Assembly (NCBI RefSeq): GCF_003480915.1
Contig: NZ_QUKD01000011.1
Span: 16,559-80,558, forward strand
Length of the DNA stretch: 64,000 nucleotides
Reading direction: 5' to 3'
DNA from: Parabacteroides sp. TM07-1AC
GTDB taxonomy: Bacteria > Bacteroidota > Bacteroidia > Bacteroidales > Tannerellaceae
The position numbers and the translations under genes are program-made. Numbering within the stretch: position 1 is the first letter of the stretch; each line of letters opens with the position of its first letter. Below, in pieces: positions 50,094 to 60,500 of this stretch. Below the pieces are notes generated by a model that saw only the letters and a list, made by a program, of their open reading frames with translations, was not told the origin of the DNA and ran no database searches.

Positions 50094-52772
50094 ATGAGAA
50101 AGAAATTGCTAACCGTATTGAGTCTGCTGCTTGCTTATTCGGCAGTAGCCCAAATAGAAGGAGATGTGTACACTTGTGATGACGAATCTTATCGTTTATT
50201 GAAAGATTTATCGGATTCACAATTAAACAGAGGGGATATTTTTGTTTTTACAACAACCCATCAGGATTTGGCGTGGCTGAATAACCTGGATGCCTGTATA
50301 GCGGACCGCGATACCTTGTGGCTGACTCCTTTCCTGAAACGTCTGGCGGAAGAACCGGATTTCCGTATGGATATCGAACAAACCTCCATTCTGCGTGAGT
50401 ATATACACCGCCATCCGGAAACAAAGCCGCTTTTCAGTAAGTATATGAATGAAGGTAGGATCTGTGTCGGGGGGACTTATATACAACCTTATGAAGAGAT
50501 GTACTCGGGCGAATCGCTGGCGCGTCAGTTCTATTTGGGGACCCGGTGGCTGAAAAAGAATTTTGACGGATATAACTCATTGTCTTATTTCAATGTGGAT
50601 GTGCCTGGACGTACTTTGCAGATGCCGCAGATCATGAAAAAGGCCGGTATAGATAATCTGGTGATCAGCCGGCATGAGTGCGGATTGTTCTATTGGGAGG
50701 CTCCTGACGGTTCGAAAGTACGTTCTTATACGCCGGGGCATTATATCTATTTTTACAATGTGCTGGCAAAAGAGGATACGGCTGCCATGAAAGAAATGGC
50801 TAAGGAATCGGTTTTGTGGTATACTAAATACAACGATGTGAAAAAGGCCCGTACCGTAATGCCTGCCATGTTGAACTATGAATTGTCGTGGGATCGGAAA
50901 CCGGTGGAGAATTGTCCTGTCTTTATGGAAAAATGGAATAATATCCGGTATATCCGGAATGAACAGACCGGAAAAAAGACTAAAGTGAAACTTCCCCAAT
51001 TCAAATATGCAACGGCGGATGAATTCTTTCATACCCTGGACCATTCTACATCGGCTTTACCGGTTGTCAAGGGAGAGCGTCCGAATGTGTGGCTCTATAT
51101 TCACGGACCTTCCCATGAGCAGGCATTGACTGCCAGCCGGAAAGGTGACCGTTTACTTCCGTCGGCGGAAAAAATGTCCTCTTTTCTAGCCTTGACAAGC
51201 GGCTCGTTTGACAGGTATCCGTCCGATTTGCTGAATGAAGCGTGGGAAGCTAAGATTTATCCTGACCATGGCTGGGGTGGTAACGGAGGAATCATGACGG
51301 ATAATACATTTCAGCGTAAATATGAATTTGCTCTGGGGGTAGCCGAAAAGGTGATCGATGCGCAGGCCTCAACTTTGGCCTCGGGAGTGAAAACTGAGTC
51401 TGCCAAAGGGCGTGCGGTCGTTTTGTTCAATAACCTGTCTTTCGTCCGTACAGCTCCGGTGAGTATAGATGTTCGTTTTGAAGAAGGATATGCACGGCAA
51501 TTGGCTGTTAAGGATTATCAGGGAACAGCTGTCCCTTCCCAACTGACCGGTGCTGTCTATTATCCGGATGGCTCGATAGAGAAAGCCCGGGTTCATTTTG
51601 TAGCGGAAAAGGTGCCTTCCATGGGACTGAAAACCTATTATCTGAATGCATCGGATGCTCTTGCCGACATTTCCCGACCGGCGGCCAGCGTGATAGAAAA
51701 TAAATATTACCGGGTGGAACTGGTGAATGGAGGTATCAAACAGATCACGGATAAAGAGAGTGGCAGGCAATTGCTGAATACCGGCAAGTTTTTGGGTGGC
51801 GAGGTGATCTCCATGCATTCGTATGGTAACGGTGCCGGAGAATTTGATGCGGTGCAGCAGCCGGATATGGAAGGTTTTGACAAAACGTCCGCTCATCCGT
51901 CGGCCTGGACGATCGTGGAGGAAGGTCCGGTCTTTTCTGCTTATAAGCTGCGTACTCCTATCCGTAATGCCGTGATCGAACAGGTGATCCGTGTCTATCA
52001 CCAGACTAAAAAGATCGATATGGATGTGGCTTTGCTGAATTGGGATGGCGTTATGTTCCGCGAATACCGTCAGATGTGGCCGCTGGCATTCAAACAGTCG
52101 GTCGTTTCTTACGAGGTTCCTTACGGTGCTTTGACTGTCGGGCAGGATGAGATGCCGGGAGCGGCAGGCGAACGTTATTATGTGGAGAACAAGAAACAGC
52201 GTCCGCGCGGTATAGGAAACTGGTTAAGTGCCACGGACGGGGAATGGGCTGTGACGTTAAGCTCGTCGGTTGCCGTTGCCGATTATGTCGATCCGACCGA
52301 TAATCCGGTCGATTATACGGTGCTTCAGCCGATTTTACTGGCTTCCCGGAAGAGTTGCCATCCACTGGGGAATGATTTCTTTCAACCCGGAGATCATTTC
52401 TATCATTTCTCACTGACTTCACATCCGGCAGGAGGGCGGACAAGGGAAGAATTCGGTTTGTCAGCCAATGAACCGCTGGTTGCTGTTTACAATCCGATAG
52501 CTTATAGTGATGCAGCTATTCCGGAACAGTATTCGTTTGTGTCGGTCGATAATCCGAATGTGATCATTACGGCAGTAAAGAAATGCGAGGATGATAACAG
52601 CCTGATTATCCGTCTGTATAACTGTACGGATAAAGAAGAGAAAGTGACATTGGATCTGGCTGCCTCCCCGAAACAGATAATCCGTACAAACCTGATCGAG
52701 GAAGAGGATGTTCCGGTAGACGGGATTGTATTGGGTAAATATGCGATTGAAACTTATAAAATAATACTTTGA
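50094..52772 (+). CDS. GH38 alpha-mannosidase
   Basis: 892 residues. Signal peptide about 1-19 (LTVLSLLLAYSAVAQ). GH38 N-terminal (beta/alpha) domain: FVFTTTHQDLAWLNNLDACI, then FRMDIEQTSILREYIHRHPE. Metal/nucleophile region YFNVDVPGRTLQMPQIMKKA and the pair WDRKPVEN later; the C-terminal beta-domains begin near VVLFNNLSFVRTAPVSI. Retaining Zn-dependent enzyme that trims alpha-mannose, here probably from host N-glycans. It lies 13 bp before the GH92 gene, so they form an operon with its own operator pair and attenuator. Confidence 0.9.
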   Translation: MRKKLLTVLSLLLAYSAVAQIEGDVYTCDDESYRLLKDLSDSQLNRGDIFVFTTTHQDLAWLNNLDACIADRDTLWLTPFLKRLAEEPDFRMDIEQTSILREYIHRHPETKPLFSKYMNEGRICVGGTYIQPYEEMYSGESLARQFYLGTRWLKKNFDGYNSLSYFNVDVPGRTLQMPQIMKKAGIDNLVISRHECGLFYWEAPDGSKVRSYTPGHYIYFYNVLAKEDTAAMKEMAKESVLWYTKYNDVKKARTVMPAMLNYELSWDRKPVENCPVFMEKWNNIRYIRNEQTGKKTKVKLPQFKYATADEFFHTLDHSTSALPVVKGERPNVWLYIHGPSHEQALTASRKGDRLLPSAEKMSSFLALTSGSFDRYPSDLLNEAWEAKIYPDHGWGGNGGIMTDNTFQRKYEFALGVAEKVIDAQASTLASGVKTESAKGRAVVLFNNLSFVRTAPVSIDVRFEEGYARQLAVKDYQGTAVPSQLTGAVYYPDGSIEKARVHFVAEKVPSMGLKTYYLNASDALADISRPAASVIENKYYRVELVNGGIKQITDKESGRQLLNTGKFLGGEVISMHSYGNGAGEFDAVQQPDMEGFDKTSAHPSAWTIVEEGPVFSAYKLRTPIRNAVIEQVIRVYHQTKKIDMDVALLNWDGVMFREYRQMWPLAFKQSVVSYEVPYGALTVGQDEMPGAAGERYYVENKKQRPRGIGNWLSATDGEWAVTLSSSVAVADYVDPTDNPVDYTVLQPILLASRKSCHPLGNDFFQPGDHFYHFSLTSHPAGGRTREEFGLSANEPLVAVYNPIAYSDAAIPEQYSFVSVDNPNVIITAVKKCEDDNSLIIRLYNCTDKEEKVTLDLAASPKQIIRTNLIEEEDVPVDGIVLGKYAIETYKIIL

Positions 52773-52785
52773 ATAAAACGAACCT

Positions 52786-55158
52786 ATGAGAATGAAGCAA
52801 ATGAAATCGGGGGTAATGCTCCTTTTGGCGGGAATAGGACTATTGGGGGGATGTACCTCTTCAAAACAGGAGGTGTCCGGAGAACTTGAATCTCTAGTAC
52901 AATATGTAGAACCACGTATAGGAACGGCACATTGCCGCTGGTTCCATTTTGCTCCGGGGGCATTGCCTTTCGGATTGGCTAAACCGGCTCCGGCGACCAA
53001 TGCACATGTGGGGAATAAATCAGGCTGGGAGGCTACCGGATATGATTACAGGGATACGTCGATAGAAGGATTCCCTTGTCTGCATGAATTTCAGGTGGGT
53101 GGTATCGTACTGATGCCGACGGAAGGCCCGTTGAAGACTGTACCCGGGGCGGTCGGTTCTTCCGGGGAAGGCTATCGTTCGGCTTTCGACCATACGGACG
53201 AGATCGCTACAGCCGGTTATTATTCCGTTCTGTTGAAAGATTATAATATAACCGCGGAGCTGACGGCAACGAAACGGGTTGCTTACCAGCGTTTTTCATT
53301 TCCGGAAAGTAAAAATAGCCGTATATTGTTCGATATAGGTAACCGGCAGGGGGATAGCGGACCTGCACAGGATGCTGAGATTATCATTACTGACGATGGC
53401 TTGGTAGAAGGTTGGGTGACAACATTACCCGAATACAGTAAAAAGTATCAGGCAGGAGCCACGGTCACCATGTATTTTTCTGCCCGGTTGGATAAAAAGC
53501 CTGATTCGTTCGGCACTTTCATCGGTGAAAAGGTGCAGGAAGGGGCACGTGCCGTCAAAGGTGTCGGATCCGGAGCTTATCTGACTTATAAAACGACTGA
53601 GGGAGAATCCATTACTGCCCAGGTCGGTTTGTCGTATACTTCTGTGGCAAATGCCCGTTTGAATCGGGAGACAGAGACGGATCACGGAAAACTTTCATTC
53701 GATGAGGCCCGCGAAGCTTCCCATAAAACCTGGGAGGAGTATTTGGGTCGTATCCGGGTGGAAACGCCGGTTCGTGAAGATAAGGTGAAATTTTATACCG
53801 GGTTGTATCATGCCGTATTGGGACGCGGATTGGCCAGCGATGTCAACGGGGCTTATCCCCGCAATGACGGAACTTGCGGACAAATACCTTTGAAAGAGGG
53901 TAAACCTGCGTTTTCTTTTTATAATACCGATGGTATCTGGGGTGGGCAATGGAATCTGATACAGGTTTGGGCACTGGCTTATCCGGAGTACCTGTCTGAT
54001 TATGTGAGTACTCATCTGCAGGTGTATAAAGATGCCGGTTGGTTGGGAGACGGGATTGCTTGCAGCCGTTTTGTATCCGGGGTAGGAACGAATCAGCTGG
54101 GGAATGTGATCGCTGCCGCTTATCAGTGCGGTATACGTGACTTTGATGTGGAGACAGGGTATGCTGCTGCCCGTAAGAATGAATTGGATGGTGAAAACCG
54201 TCCGATGGGGGCGGGTAAGCTGGATACGGATAAGTTCGTGAAGTATGGATACGTGCCTCATCTGGACAAAGGGACCGGGGCTGATGAAGCCTGGATGTTC
54301 TCTGCTTCACATACGCTGGAGTATTCTTTTGGTGCTTATGCTGTTGCCCAGATGGCTAAACAGTTAGGTAAGACGGACGATTATGAGAAGTTGATGGATC
54401 TGTCGAAAGGCTGGGAACGTATCTATGACTCTGAACTGAACTTGATCCGCCCTAAAACGGAGGACGGGCGTTTTATCGAAAATTTCGACCCGATGCAGGT
54501 CTGGCGCGGATTCCAGGAAGGGAATGCCTGGCAGTATACTTTCTATGTGCCTCATGATGCTAAAACATTGATCGGGAAGATGGGAGAGGATGTCTTTAAC
54601 CAGAGGTTGGATAGCATCTTCCTCGTTTCGCAGAAAAAGATATTCAGCGGAGGAATGGAAATCGATGCATTTTCGGGTCTGCAGTCTTTGTATAATCAGG
54701 GGAACCAGCCTTGTCTGCATATTTCCTGGTTGTTTAACGAATCCGGTCGTCCGGATTTGACTCAGAAATGGGTGAGAGCTATTTTAGATGAATTTTACGG
54801 GACAGACGGGATACATGGTTATGGCTACGGACAGGATGAGGATCAGGGGCAGCTGGGTGCCTGGTTCACTATCTCTTCTATTGGGCTTTTCGATATTACC
54901 GGGTTATCTGCTGCGGATCCCTCTTTTTCCGTGGGTAGCCCGTTGTTCGATAAGATAACCATACAGCTGAATGATACATATTATAAAGGCGATTCATTTG
55001 TCATCGAAGCAAAGAATAACAGCAAGGAAAATACCTATGTACGGAAACGGCTGCTGAACGGGGAAGCGTTGGACGGGTTACGTATTCCTTTCAGTACGGT
55101 TACTTCCGGCGGTCGTTTGGAGCTGGAAATGTCTGCTTTGCCTGTAGATACGAATTAA
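52786..55158 (+). CDS. GH92 alpha-mannosidase lipoprotein
   Basis: 790 residues with a lipoprotein signal (LLAGIGLLGGCTSS). GH92 hallmarks: VEPRIGTAHCRWFHFAPGA, PFGLAKPAPATN, EGFPCLHEFQVGGIVLMPTE, then IWGGQWNLIQVW and the C-terminal EDQGQLGAWFTISSIGLFD with VGSPLFDKITIQL. GH92 are calcium-dependent exo-alpha-mannosidases (1,2/1,3/1,4 or 1,6). Partner of GH38 for mannose-rich N-glycans. Last gene before the small membrane proteins. Confidence 0.94.
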   Translation: MRMKQMKSGVMLLLAGIGLLGGCTSSKQEVSGELESLVQYVEPRIGTAHCRWFHFAPGALPFGLAKPAPATNAHVGNKSGWEATGYDYRDTSIEGFPCLHEFQVGGIVLMPTEGPLKTVPGAVGSSGEGYRSAFDHTDEIATAGYYSVLLKDYNITAELTATKRVAYQRFSFPESKNSRILFDIGNRQGDSGPAQDAEIIITDDGLVEGWVTTLPEYSKKYQAGATVTMYFSARLDKKPDSFGTFIGEKVQEGARAVKGVGSGAYLTYKTTEGESITAQVGLSYTSVANARLNRETETDHGKLSFDEAREASHKTWEEYLGRIRVETPVREDKVKFYTGLYHAVLGRGLASDVNGAYPRNDGTCGQIPLKEGKPAFSFYNTDGIWGGQWNLIQVWALAYPEYLSDYVSTHLQVYKDAGWLGDGIACSRFVSGVGTNQLGNVIAAAYQCGIRDFDVETGYAAARKNELDGENRPMGAGKLDTDKFVKYGYVPHLDKGTGADEAWMFSASHTLEYSFGAYAVAQMAKQLGKTDDYEKLMDLSKGWERIYDSELNLIRPKTEDGRFIENFDPMQVWRGFQEGNAWQYTFYVPHDAKTLIGKMGEDVFNQRLDSIFLVSQKKIFSGGMEIDAFSGLQSLYNQGNQPCLHISWLFNESGRPDLTQKWVRAILDEFYGTDGIHGYGYGQDEDQGQLGAWFTISSIGLFDITGLSAADPSFSVGSPLFDKITIQLNDTYYKGDSFVIEAKNNSKENTYVRKRLLNGEALDGLRIPFSTVTSGGRLELEMSALPVDTN

Positions 55159-55211
55159 AAAGAAAAATGGGTGCCTCTGGGGTTTTAACTATAATTTTTC
55201 ATGAATTTATA

Positions 55212-55219
55212 TATCTTTG
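55212..55219 (+). promoter_or_regulatory. -7 box of a small membrane protein gene
   Basis: TATCTTTG, 37 bp before the ATG at 55257; no clear -33 TTTG. Confidence 0.5.
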
Positions 55220-55256
55220 CGTGTAAGAATCTGGAAAGTATATAAAGAAAGAATTT

Positions 55257-55463
55257 ATGAAAACACTACTTGTTACTACCTTGGGGGCATTTGTTATTAC
55301 ACTTGTATTTGTTGCCGGAGGGTATACTTTGTATCGTATAGAAGTCAATTTCACAGTGTCGGTCGTGATGCTGGGTATTGCCTGGATGGTTTCGCTTTGG
55401 TTGTTATATTCAACAGTTTTCAGCAAAAAGAAGAAAGGGATCATTTCCTGGCGGAAGCATTAA
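55257..55463 (+). CDS. Small two-helix membrane protein, unknown
   Basis: 68 residues: TM1 about 6-25 (VTTLGAFVITLVFVAGGYTL), TM2 about 34-55 (VSVVMLGIAWMVSLWLLYS), then a basic tail KKKKGIISWRKH that would lie in the cytoplasm. It has its own promoter and is convergent with a smaller membrane protein at 55470-55598. Not recognised. Confidence 0.65.
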   Translation: MKTLLVTTLGAFVITLVFVAGGYTLYRIEVNFTVSVVMLGIAWMVSLWLLYSTVFSKKKKGIISWRKH

Positions 55464-55469
55464 TGCCGG

Positions 55470-55598
55470 TCAGTCTTTCGAACTGTTATTTATATCTTTC
55501 CACGTATCTTTTATAACATACCATAGGACGCAAACGATCATTACAAGCATGACTGCACTGCCTCCTACGCTGATGATTGTTTTTATGTATTGATCCAT
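55470..55598 (-). CDS. 42-residue single-helix membrane protein, unknown
   Basis: The frame begins ATG at 55598 (MDQYIKTIISVGGSAVMLVM), continues through IVCVLWYVIKDTWKD and ends INNSSKD then TGA. One transmembrane helix (about 7-28) with a charged C-terminus. It ends 6 bp from the convergent 68-residue gene. A near-match -7 (TACCTTTA) exists upstream on the minus strand. It could be chance, but the helix and polar tail look coding. Confidence 0.45.
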   Translation of the reverse strand: MDQYIKTIISVGGSAVMLVMIVCVLWYVIKDTWKDINNSSKD

Positions 55599-55754
55599 CT
55601 TTTCTGTGATTAAAGTTTGTAGATTTTAAGATTACCCGCTAAAGGTAAGCATAAGATTTTCAAAAAAAAGATTTCCTGGTGAAAAGTGCCGATGTTTGTC
55701 TGATTTCTATTTCTCGAAAAAGGCTAAAAATAATAGCCGTTGTTAAAAAATCCA

Positions 55755-55762
55755 TATATTTG
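55755..55762 (+). promoter_or_regulatory. -7 box of the second ECF sigma gene
   Basis: TATATTTG, so close to the ATG at 55770 that the mRNA would start at or next to it, unless translation uses ATG 55798. Confidence 0.5.
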
Positions 55763-55769
55763 CATTCCT

Positions 55770-56327
55770 ATGGAGGTCAATCGGGAAGCTGAATATATGG
55801 AAAAACTGGGACAGGGGGATCATAAATCGTTTGATGCCCTGTTCGTATTATATCATCCGAGAGTGAAGAACTTCTTATTGGGGTTTGTCAAGGATGAGGA
55901 AGAAGCTTGCGATATGGCACAGGATATTTTCTTTAAGCTTTGGACGAATCGCGAAAGTATCTCCCGGGTCAGTTCCCTGAAAGCTTATCTCTACCGGATG
56001 GCACGGAATATGGTATATGATTATTTTGAGCACAGCCTGGTGAAAGAAAACTATGAACAGAAAATCCAATTGTCTTCTAACGGGTATTCGGATCTGATCG
56101 AGGAAAATATTTACGCCAAGGAGTTGTCTCTCCTGATCGATATCGCTATTGAACAGATGCCGGAACAGCGGCGGCGTATTTTTAAGATGAGCCGGAAAGA
56201 CGGGTTGTCGAATGAAGAAATCTCCCTGAAATTGGAAATAAACAAACGGACTGTTGAAAACCATATAACACAAGCTCTTGCCGACTTGCGTGAGATTCTG
56301 AAAAATACTTCTTTATTACTTTTTTGA
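55770..56327 (+). CDS. ECF sigma-70 factor of the second SusCD system
   Basis: 185 residues from MEVNREAEYMEKLGQGDHKS (ATG 55740 and 55798 possible). Region 2: FLLGFVKDEEEACDMAQDIFFKLW; region 4: MPEQRRRIFKMSRKDGLSNEEISLKLEINKRTVENHITQAL. FecI-like, paired with the FecR at 56394 and the STN-bearing SusC at 57543. -7 TATATTTG at 55755-55762 suggests a leaderless mRNA. Confidence 0.92.
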   Translation: MEVNREAEYMEKLGQGDHKSFDALFVLYHPRVKNFLLGFVKDEEEACDMAQDIFFKLWTNRESISRVSSLKAYLYRMARNMVYDYFEHSLVKENYEQKIQLSSNGYSDLIEENIYAKELSLLIDIAIEQMPEQRRRIFKMSRKDGLSNEEISLKLEINKRTVENHITQALADLREILKNTSLLLF

Positions 56328-56393
56328 AAAAAAACGTCTTTTGACTGTGTGTGCTCTCCCGCTCTCCCGTCTTTTATATAAACGGGGAATGAA

Positions 56394-57386
56394 ATGGCAA
56401 ATAGAACAATACATACATTAATCTCGAAATTCTTCGGAAATGATCTTCCGAAAGCTGTTCAGCATGCTTTCGGTAAATGGTTCATAGGAGGAGCGCATCA
56501 GCAGGAAAAAGAAGAGGCCATGCAGGTGCTTTGGGAAGAGGTGCCGGCACAGGCGGATGAGCGGACGCTGGAGGAATTGAATAAAATCCATGATCGTATA
56601 CAAAAAAATTCACATCCGGCGGCAAAACGTACTTTGCATCGGCTGCTTATACGGGTCGCAGCTATTTTATTGTTGCCGTTGATCGGTGCTGCCAGTGCTT
56701 ATTTTGTTATGCAGCATCAACTGGAGGTGCTCGAACCCGAATGGGCGGAATGTTTTGTCCCGAATGGTGAAAAGAAACAGATCACACTGTCTGACGGTTC
56801 TGAGGTTTGGTTGAATTCCGGTTCGTTACTGGTTTATTCTGCCAAGTTTGAAGGTAGCCGGCGTTCGATTTACTTGAACGGGGAGGCGAGTTTCAAAGTG
56901 GCCAAGGATCCGGAGAAACCGTTTATTGTAAAAACCGGTCATATGGAAATAGAAGCTTTGGGTACGGTCTTTAATGTGGAAGCTTATTCGGATTCCGAAC
57001 TGACCATTGCGACATTGGAAGAGGGGAAGGTACGGGTCGATACGGATCTGGCAAAAGGTGAGCCTATTATTTTGCATCCGGATGAGCAGGTGGTGTACAA
57101 CAGCCAGCTGAAAACGGTTTCAAAAACGGTGGTGGATGCCGGCAGGGTTCTACAGTGGAAACATGGTTATCTGACGTTTCAGGGGGCTTCTTTCGATTAT
57201 ATTGTAAAAACGATCGAACGGAAGTATGATGTAACGATCAATTATGAAACGGGAAAGTTTGCGGGACGTAGTTTTACCATGAAATTCAGGCCGGATGAGG
57301 GATTGATCCAGGTGTTGGATATCTTGAAAGAGATGGTGAACGGATTGAATTACAGGATGAAAGGTAATATAATATACATCAACTAA
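56394..57386 (+). CDS. FecR-family anti-sigma regulator
   Basis: 330 residues. Cytoplasmic N-terminus (FGNDLPKAVQHAFGKWFIG), transmembrane helix near 84-102 (VAAILLLPLIGAASAYFVM), periplasmic FecR domain (VPNGEKKQITLSDGSEVWL, VKTGHMEIEALGTVFNVEAY) and DUF4974-like end (FTMKFRPDEGLIQVLDILKE). Senses the second SusC and controls the sigma factor encoded 66 bp upstream. Confidence 0.92.
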   Translation: MANRTIHTLISKFFGNDLPKAVQHAFGKWFIGGAHQQEKEEAMQVLWEEVPAQADERTLEELNKIHDRIQKNSHPAAKRTLHRLLIRVAAILLLPLIGAASAYFVMQHQLEVLEPEWAECFVPNGEKKQITLSDGSEVWLNSGSLLVYSAKFEGSRRSIYLNGEASFKVAKDPEKPFIVKTGHMEIEALGTVFNVEAYSDSELTIATLEEGKVRVDTDLAKGEPIILHPDEQVVYNSQLKTVSKTVVDAGRVLQWKHGYLTFQGASFDYIVKTIERKYDVTINYETGKFAGRSFTMKFRPDEGLIQVLDILKEMVNGLNYRMKGNIIYIN

Positions 57387-57404
57387 AAAAGGAGGATACT
57401 TTTA

Positions 57405-57455
57405 TGAAAAAAAGAACCCGGGAAGACGACGCCAATCAGAACTCCCCGGATTTGA
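57405..57455 (+). CDS. 16-codon basic micro-ORF with strong Shine-Dalgarno
   Basis: AAAAAAGGAGGATACTTTT precedes ATG 57405; the frame reads MKKRTRKTTPIRTPRI then TGA. It lies between FecR and SusC (the 156-bp gap to 57542). A leader peptide for SusC control or chance; the ribosome site is unusually good for this phylum. Confidence 0.3.
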
Positions 57456-57542
57456 AATCGTAGTGAACACCCATTAATAAATCACTTGAAACAGGTGATA
57501 AATAATATAGTATTCAACTTTAAAATCTAATTTTACAAAGAT

Positions 57543-60500
57543 ATGGAAATATACCTGAAAACACAACGGAATAAACGGAATAGTTTGTTCCGGGTATCAA
57601 TAATGTCTTTTCTTTTCTTTTTCTTGCAGTATTCCATAATTTGGGGACAGCATGTTACTTTCTCCGGAACTAGTCTGACCGTTAAAAAAGCATTTACAGA
57701 AATCGAGAAACAAACGGATATGTCGGTCGATTATGACGAGTCAGTTCTGAATATTCACAAGAAAATAAATGTATCTACCGACAGCAGAGGGCTGGATGAG
57801 GCATTGAATCTGATTTTGCAGGGAACAGGTTGTTCTTATGTGATCAAAAATAATCATATAGTTATTTCTGCAGAAGCGAAAGAACAGGATAAGAACAATG
57901 ATAATACATTGGTGATAACCGGTACCATAACAGACGAACATGGAGATCCTATCATAGGTGCGAATGTGATGGAGAGAGGTACAACCAATGGCTGTATTTC
58001 TGATATAAACGGTGGTTACTCTTTGAATGTTAAGAGTAATTCTGTTCTTCAGATATCCTATATAGGTTATATCACGAAAGAAATTGCGGTGAATAACCAG
58101 AAAGTAGTCAATGTCCGTTTGATAGAAGACACACAGAATCTGGATGAAGTAGTCGTTGTCGGTTACGGTGTACAGAAGAAAGTGAATCTGACCGGTGCTG
58201 TTTCAGTAGTGAAAGGGGAGGAAATGACCAAGCGTCCTGTAACCAATGCTACTTCCATGCTGCAGGGGCAGATTCCTGGTTTACGTGTCGTGAACGGTTC
58301 GGGACAGTCCGGAAATAATAAGGTGAGTTTGCGTGTACGTGGTCAAGGTACATATTCTGATGCGGGCTCTGATCCGTTAGTATTGATAAATGGCGTTCCG
58401 GGAGATCTTTCCGCATTAGATCCTAATGCTATAGAAAGTATATCTGTGCTGAAGGATGCTGCTTCTGCAGCTGTATATGGGGCACGTGCAGCGAACGGTG
58501 TTGTGCTGGTGACAACCAAGACTGGTATAAATAAAAAGACATCGATCAGTTACTCGGGAAATTTTGCCGTTTATTCTCCGACTCGAATGTTGAAGGTTGT
58601 AACTAATTCGGTTGATTATATGAATTTGTGGAATGAGGCGAAGGCAAATTCCGGAATATCTTCCGGCTTATATCCGCAGGATGTCATTGATCAATATAAA
58701 AATGCGCGACCGGGCGATCCGGAATATCCTAATTATGATTGGTTGGGAGAACATATTCACAGTGCATTCTCTCATAATCATAACGTGGCCGTTTCAGGAG
58801 GTTCTGAAAAGATGTCCTATAATGTCTCTATGTATTATGCCGATGAGAACGGAACAATGGATGGACATGGATATAAGAAGTATAATTTTACGGCTGATTT
58901 ACAGAGCCAGATAACCAAATGGATGAAATTCGGTTCGTATGTAGGCTTCATGCGTGGAGATAGAAAACGTCCTTATGAGGGAGGTGTGGACGGTAGTTTT
59001 ACTTCTATTTTTGCACAGGCTCCGACTTATGGTCCGCAGCGTACTGACGGTTCATGGGTTTATAAAGCTTATCCATGGGAAAGTAACAATAAGAATGTGA
59101 TTGCTTTGGTTGGAAATGATGCCTTACGTAAAAATACGAGTTATGATGTGAATGCGCAGGTATGGCTGACAATTGATATTGCCAAAGGATTATCATGGCA
59201 TACCAAAGGTGCAGTTCGTATGATTGCTGAAAGAGAAAAGGAATGGCGTCCGCTGGTAAATCTTTACAATTATCATACAGGCGAGTACATGAATGAGTTG
59301 GATGTCGGTGCAAAGGGATTGAACTCGAATGATTATCATACATTCTATACTTATTTGTATTCTTATTTGAAATATGATGTATCTACAAAAGATCGGAATC
59401 ATAACTTTGGTCTTCAGTTGGGATATTCACAGGAAACGAATGATTATGACTGGCTGAAGGGATATAGAAAAGATTTTCCGTTCCCGTTGACAGAGATCGA
59501 TGCCGGATCAAAGGAACTGCAGGAAGCTGAAGGAAATCTGGAACAATGGTCATTGATGGGAGTTTTCGGACGTTTTAATTACAATTACAAAGAGCGTTAC
59601 CTGTTTGAAGCTAATTTCCGTTATGATGGTTCATCCCGTATCAATCCCGATGATAGATGGGGTATATTCCCTTCTTTCTCTGCCGGTTGGAGACTAACAG
59701 AAGAACAATTCATGCAAAATCTTCATTGGTCGTGGTTGAACAGTCTGAAAGTGAGAGCTTCGTGGGGACAGTTAGGTAATCAAAATATAGGTGTATATCC
59801 TTATCAGGCCGTTATGGAAAATGAAGGAAATTATACATTCGATAATTCGTCTTTATCCACAGGGTATGCACAAACAAAATATGCGAACCGAAACATTACC
59901 TGGGAGACAACGACTGTGACAGATATAGGTCTGGAAGCTACGGTTTTCAATGGACTGAATGTTACATTTGACTGGTATAAAAAAAGCACGAAAGATATTC
60001 TTCGTAATGCCCAGGTGACAGGTTCTTTAGGATTGGAGGCTCCTGTTATTAATAATGGTGAGATGGAAAATAAAGGGTTTGAAGTAAATGTGCAGTATGT
60101 GAATAATATCAAAGGTGGTCTTTTCAAAGGATTGACATATAATGCCGGTTTCTATTTCGATCGCAACAGGAATAAGGTAACTAAGTTTGGTTCTGAAGAA
60201 ATTTCTGGACATTATCTGCGTAAAGAGGGGTTACCTTATAACTCTTATTATATGCTGGATTGTATAGGGATCTTCAAAGATGAAGAAGATGTGAAGAATT
60301 CTCCGAAACAGTTCAATGATAATACATTGCCGGGTGATTTGAAGTACCGTGATGTGAATAATGACGGTGTGATCGATAATGATGACCGTATGGTGATAGA
60401 CGGACGCTTCCCGAAATTTGAATATGCAGTAAACTTATCGGCTAACTGGAAAGGATTTGATGTCTCTATTTTGATGCAGGGTGTTGAAGGTAAGAAACAT

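Noticed and set aside
51369..52001. 210-codon minus-strand frame inside GH38
   Set aside because: Shadow frame of a high-GC coding region; no recognisable domain.
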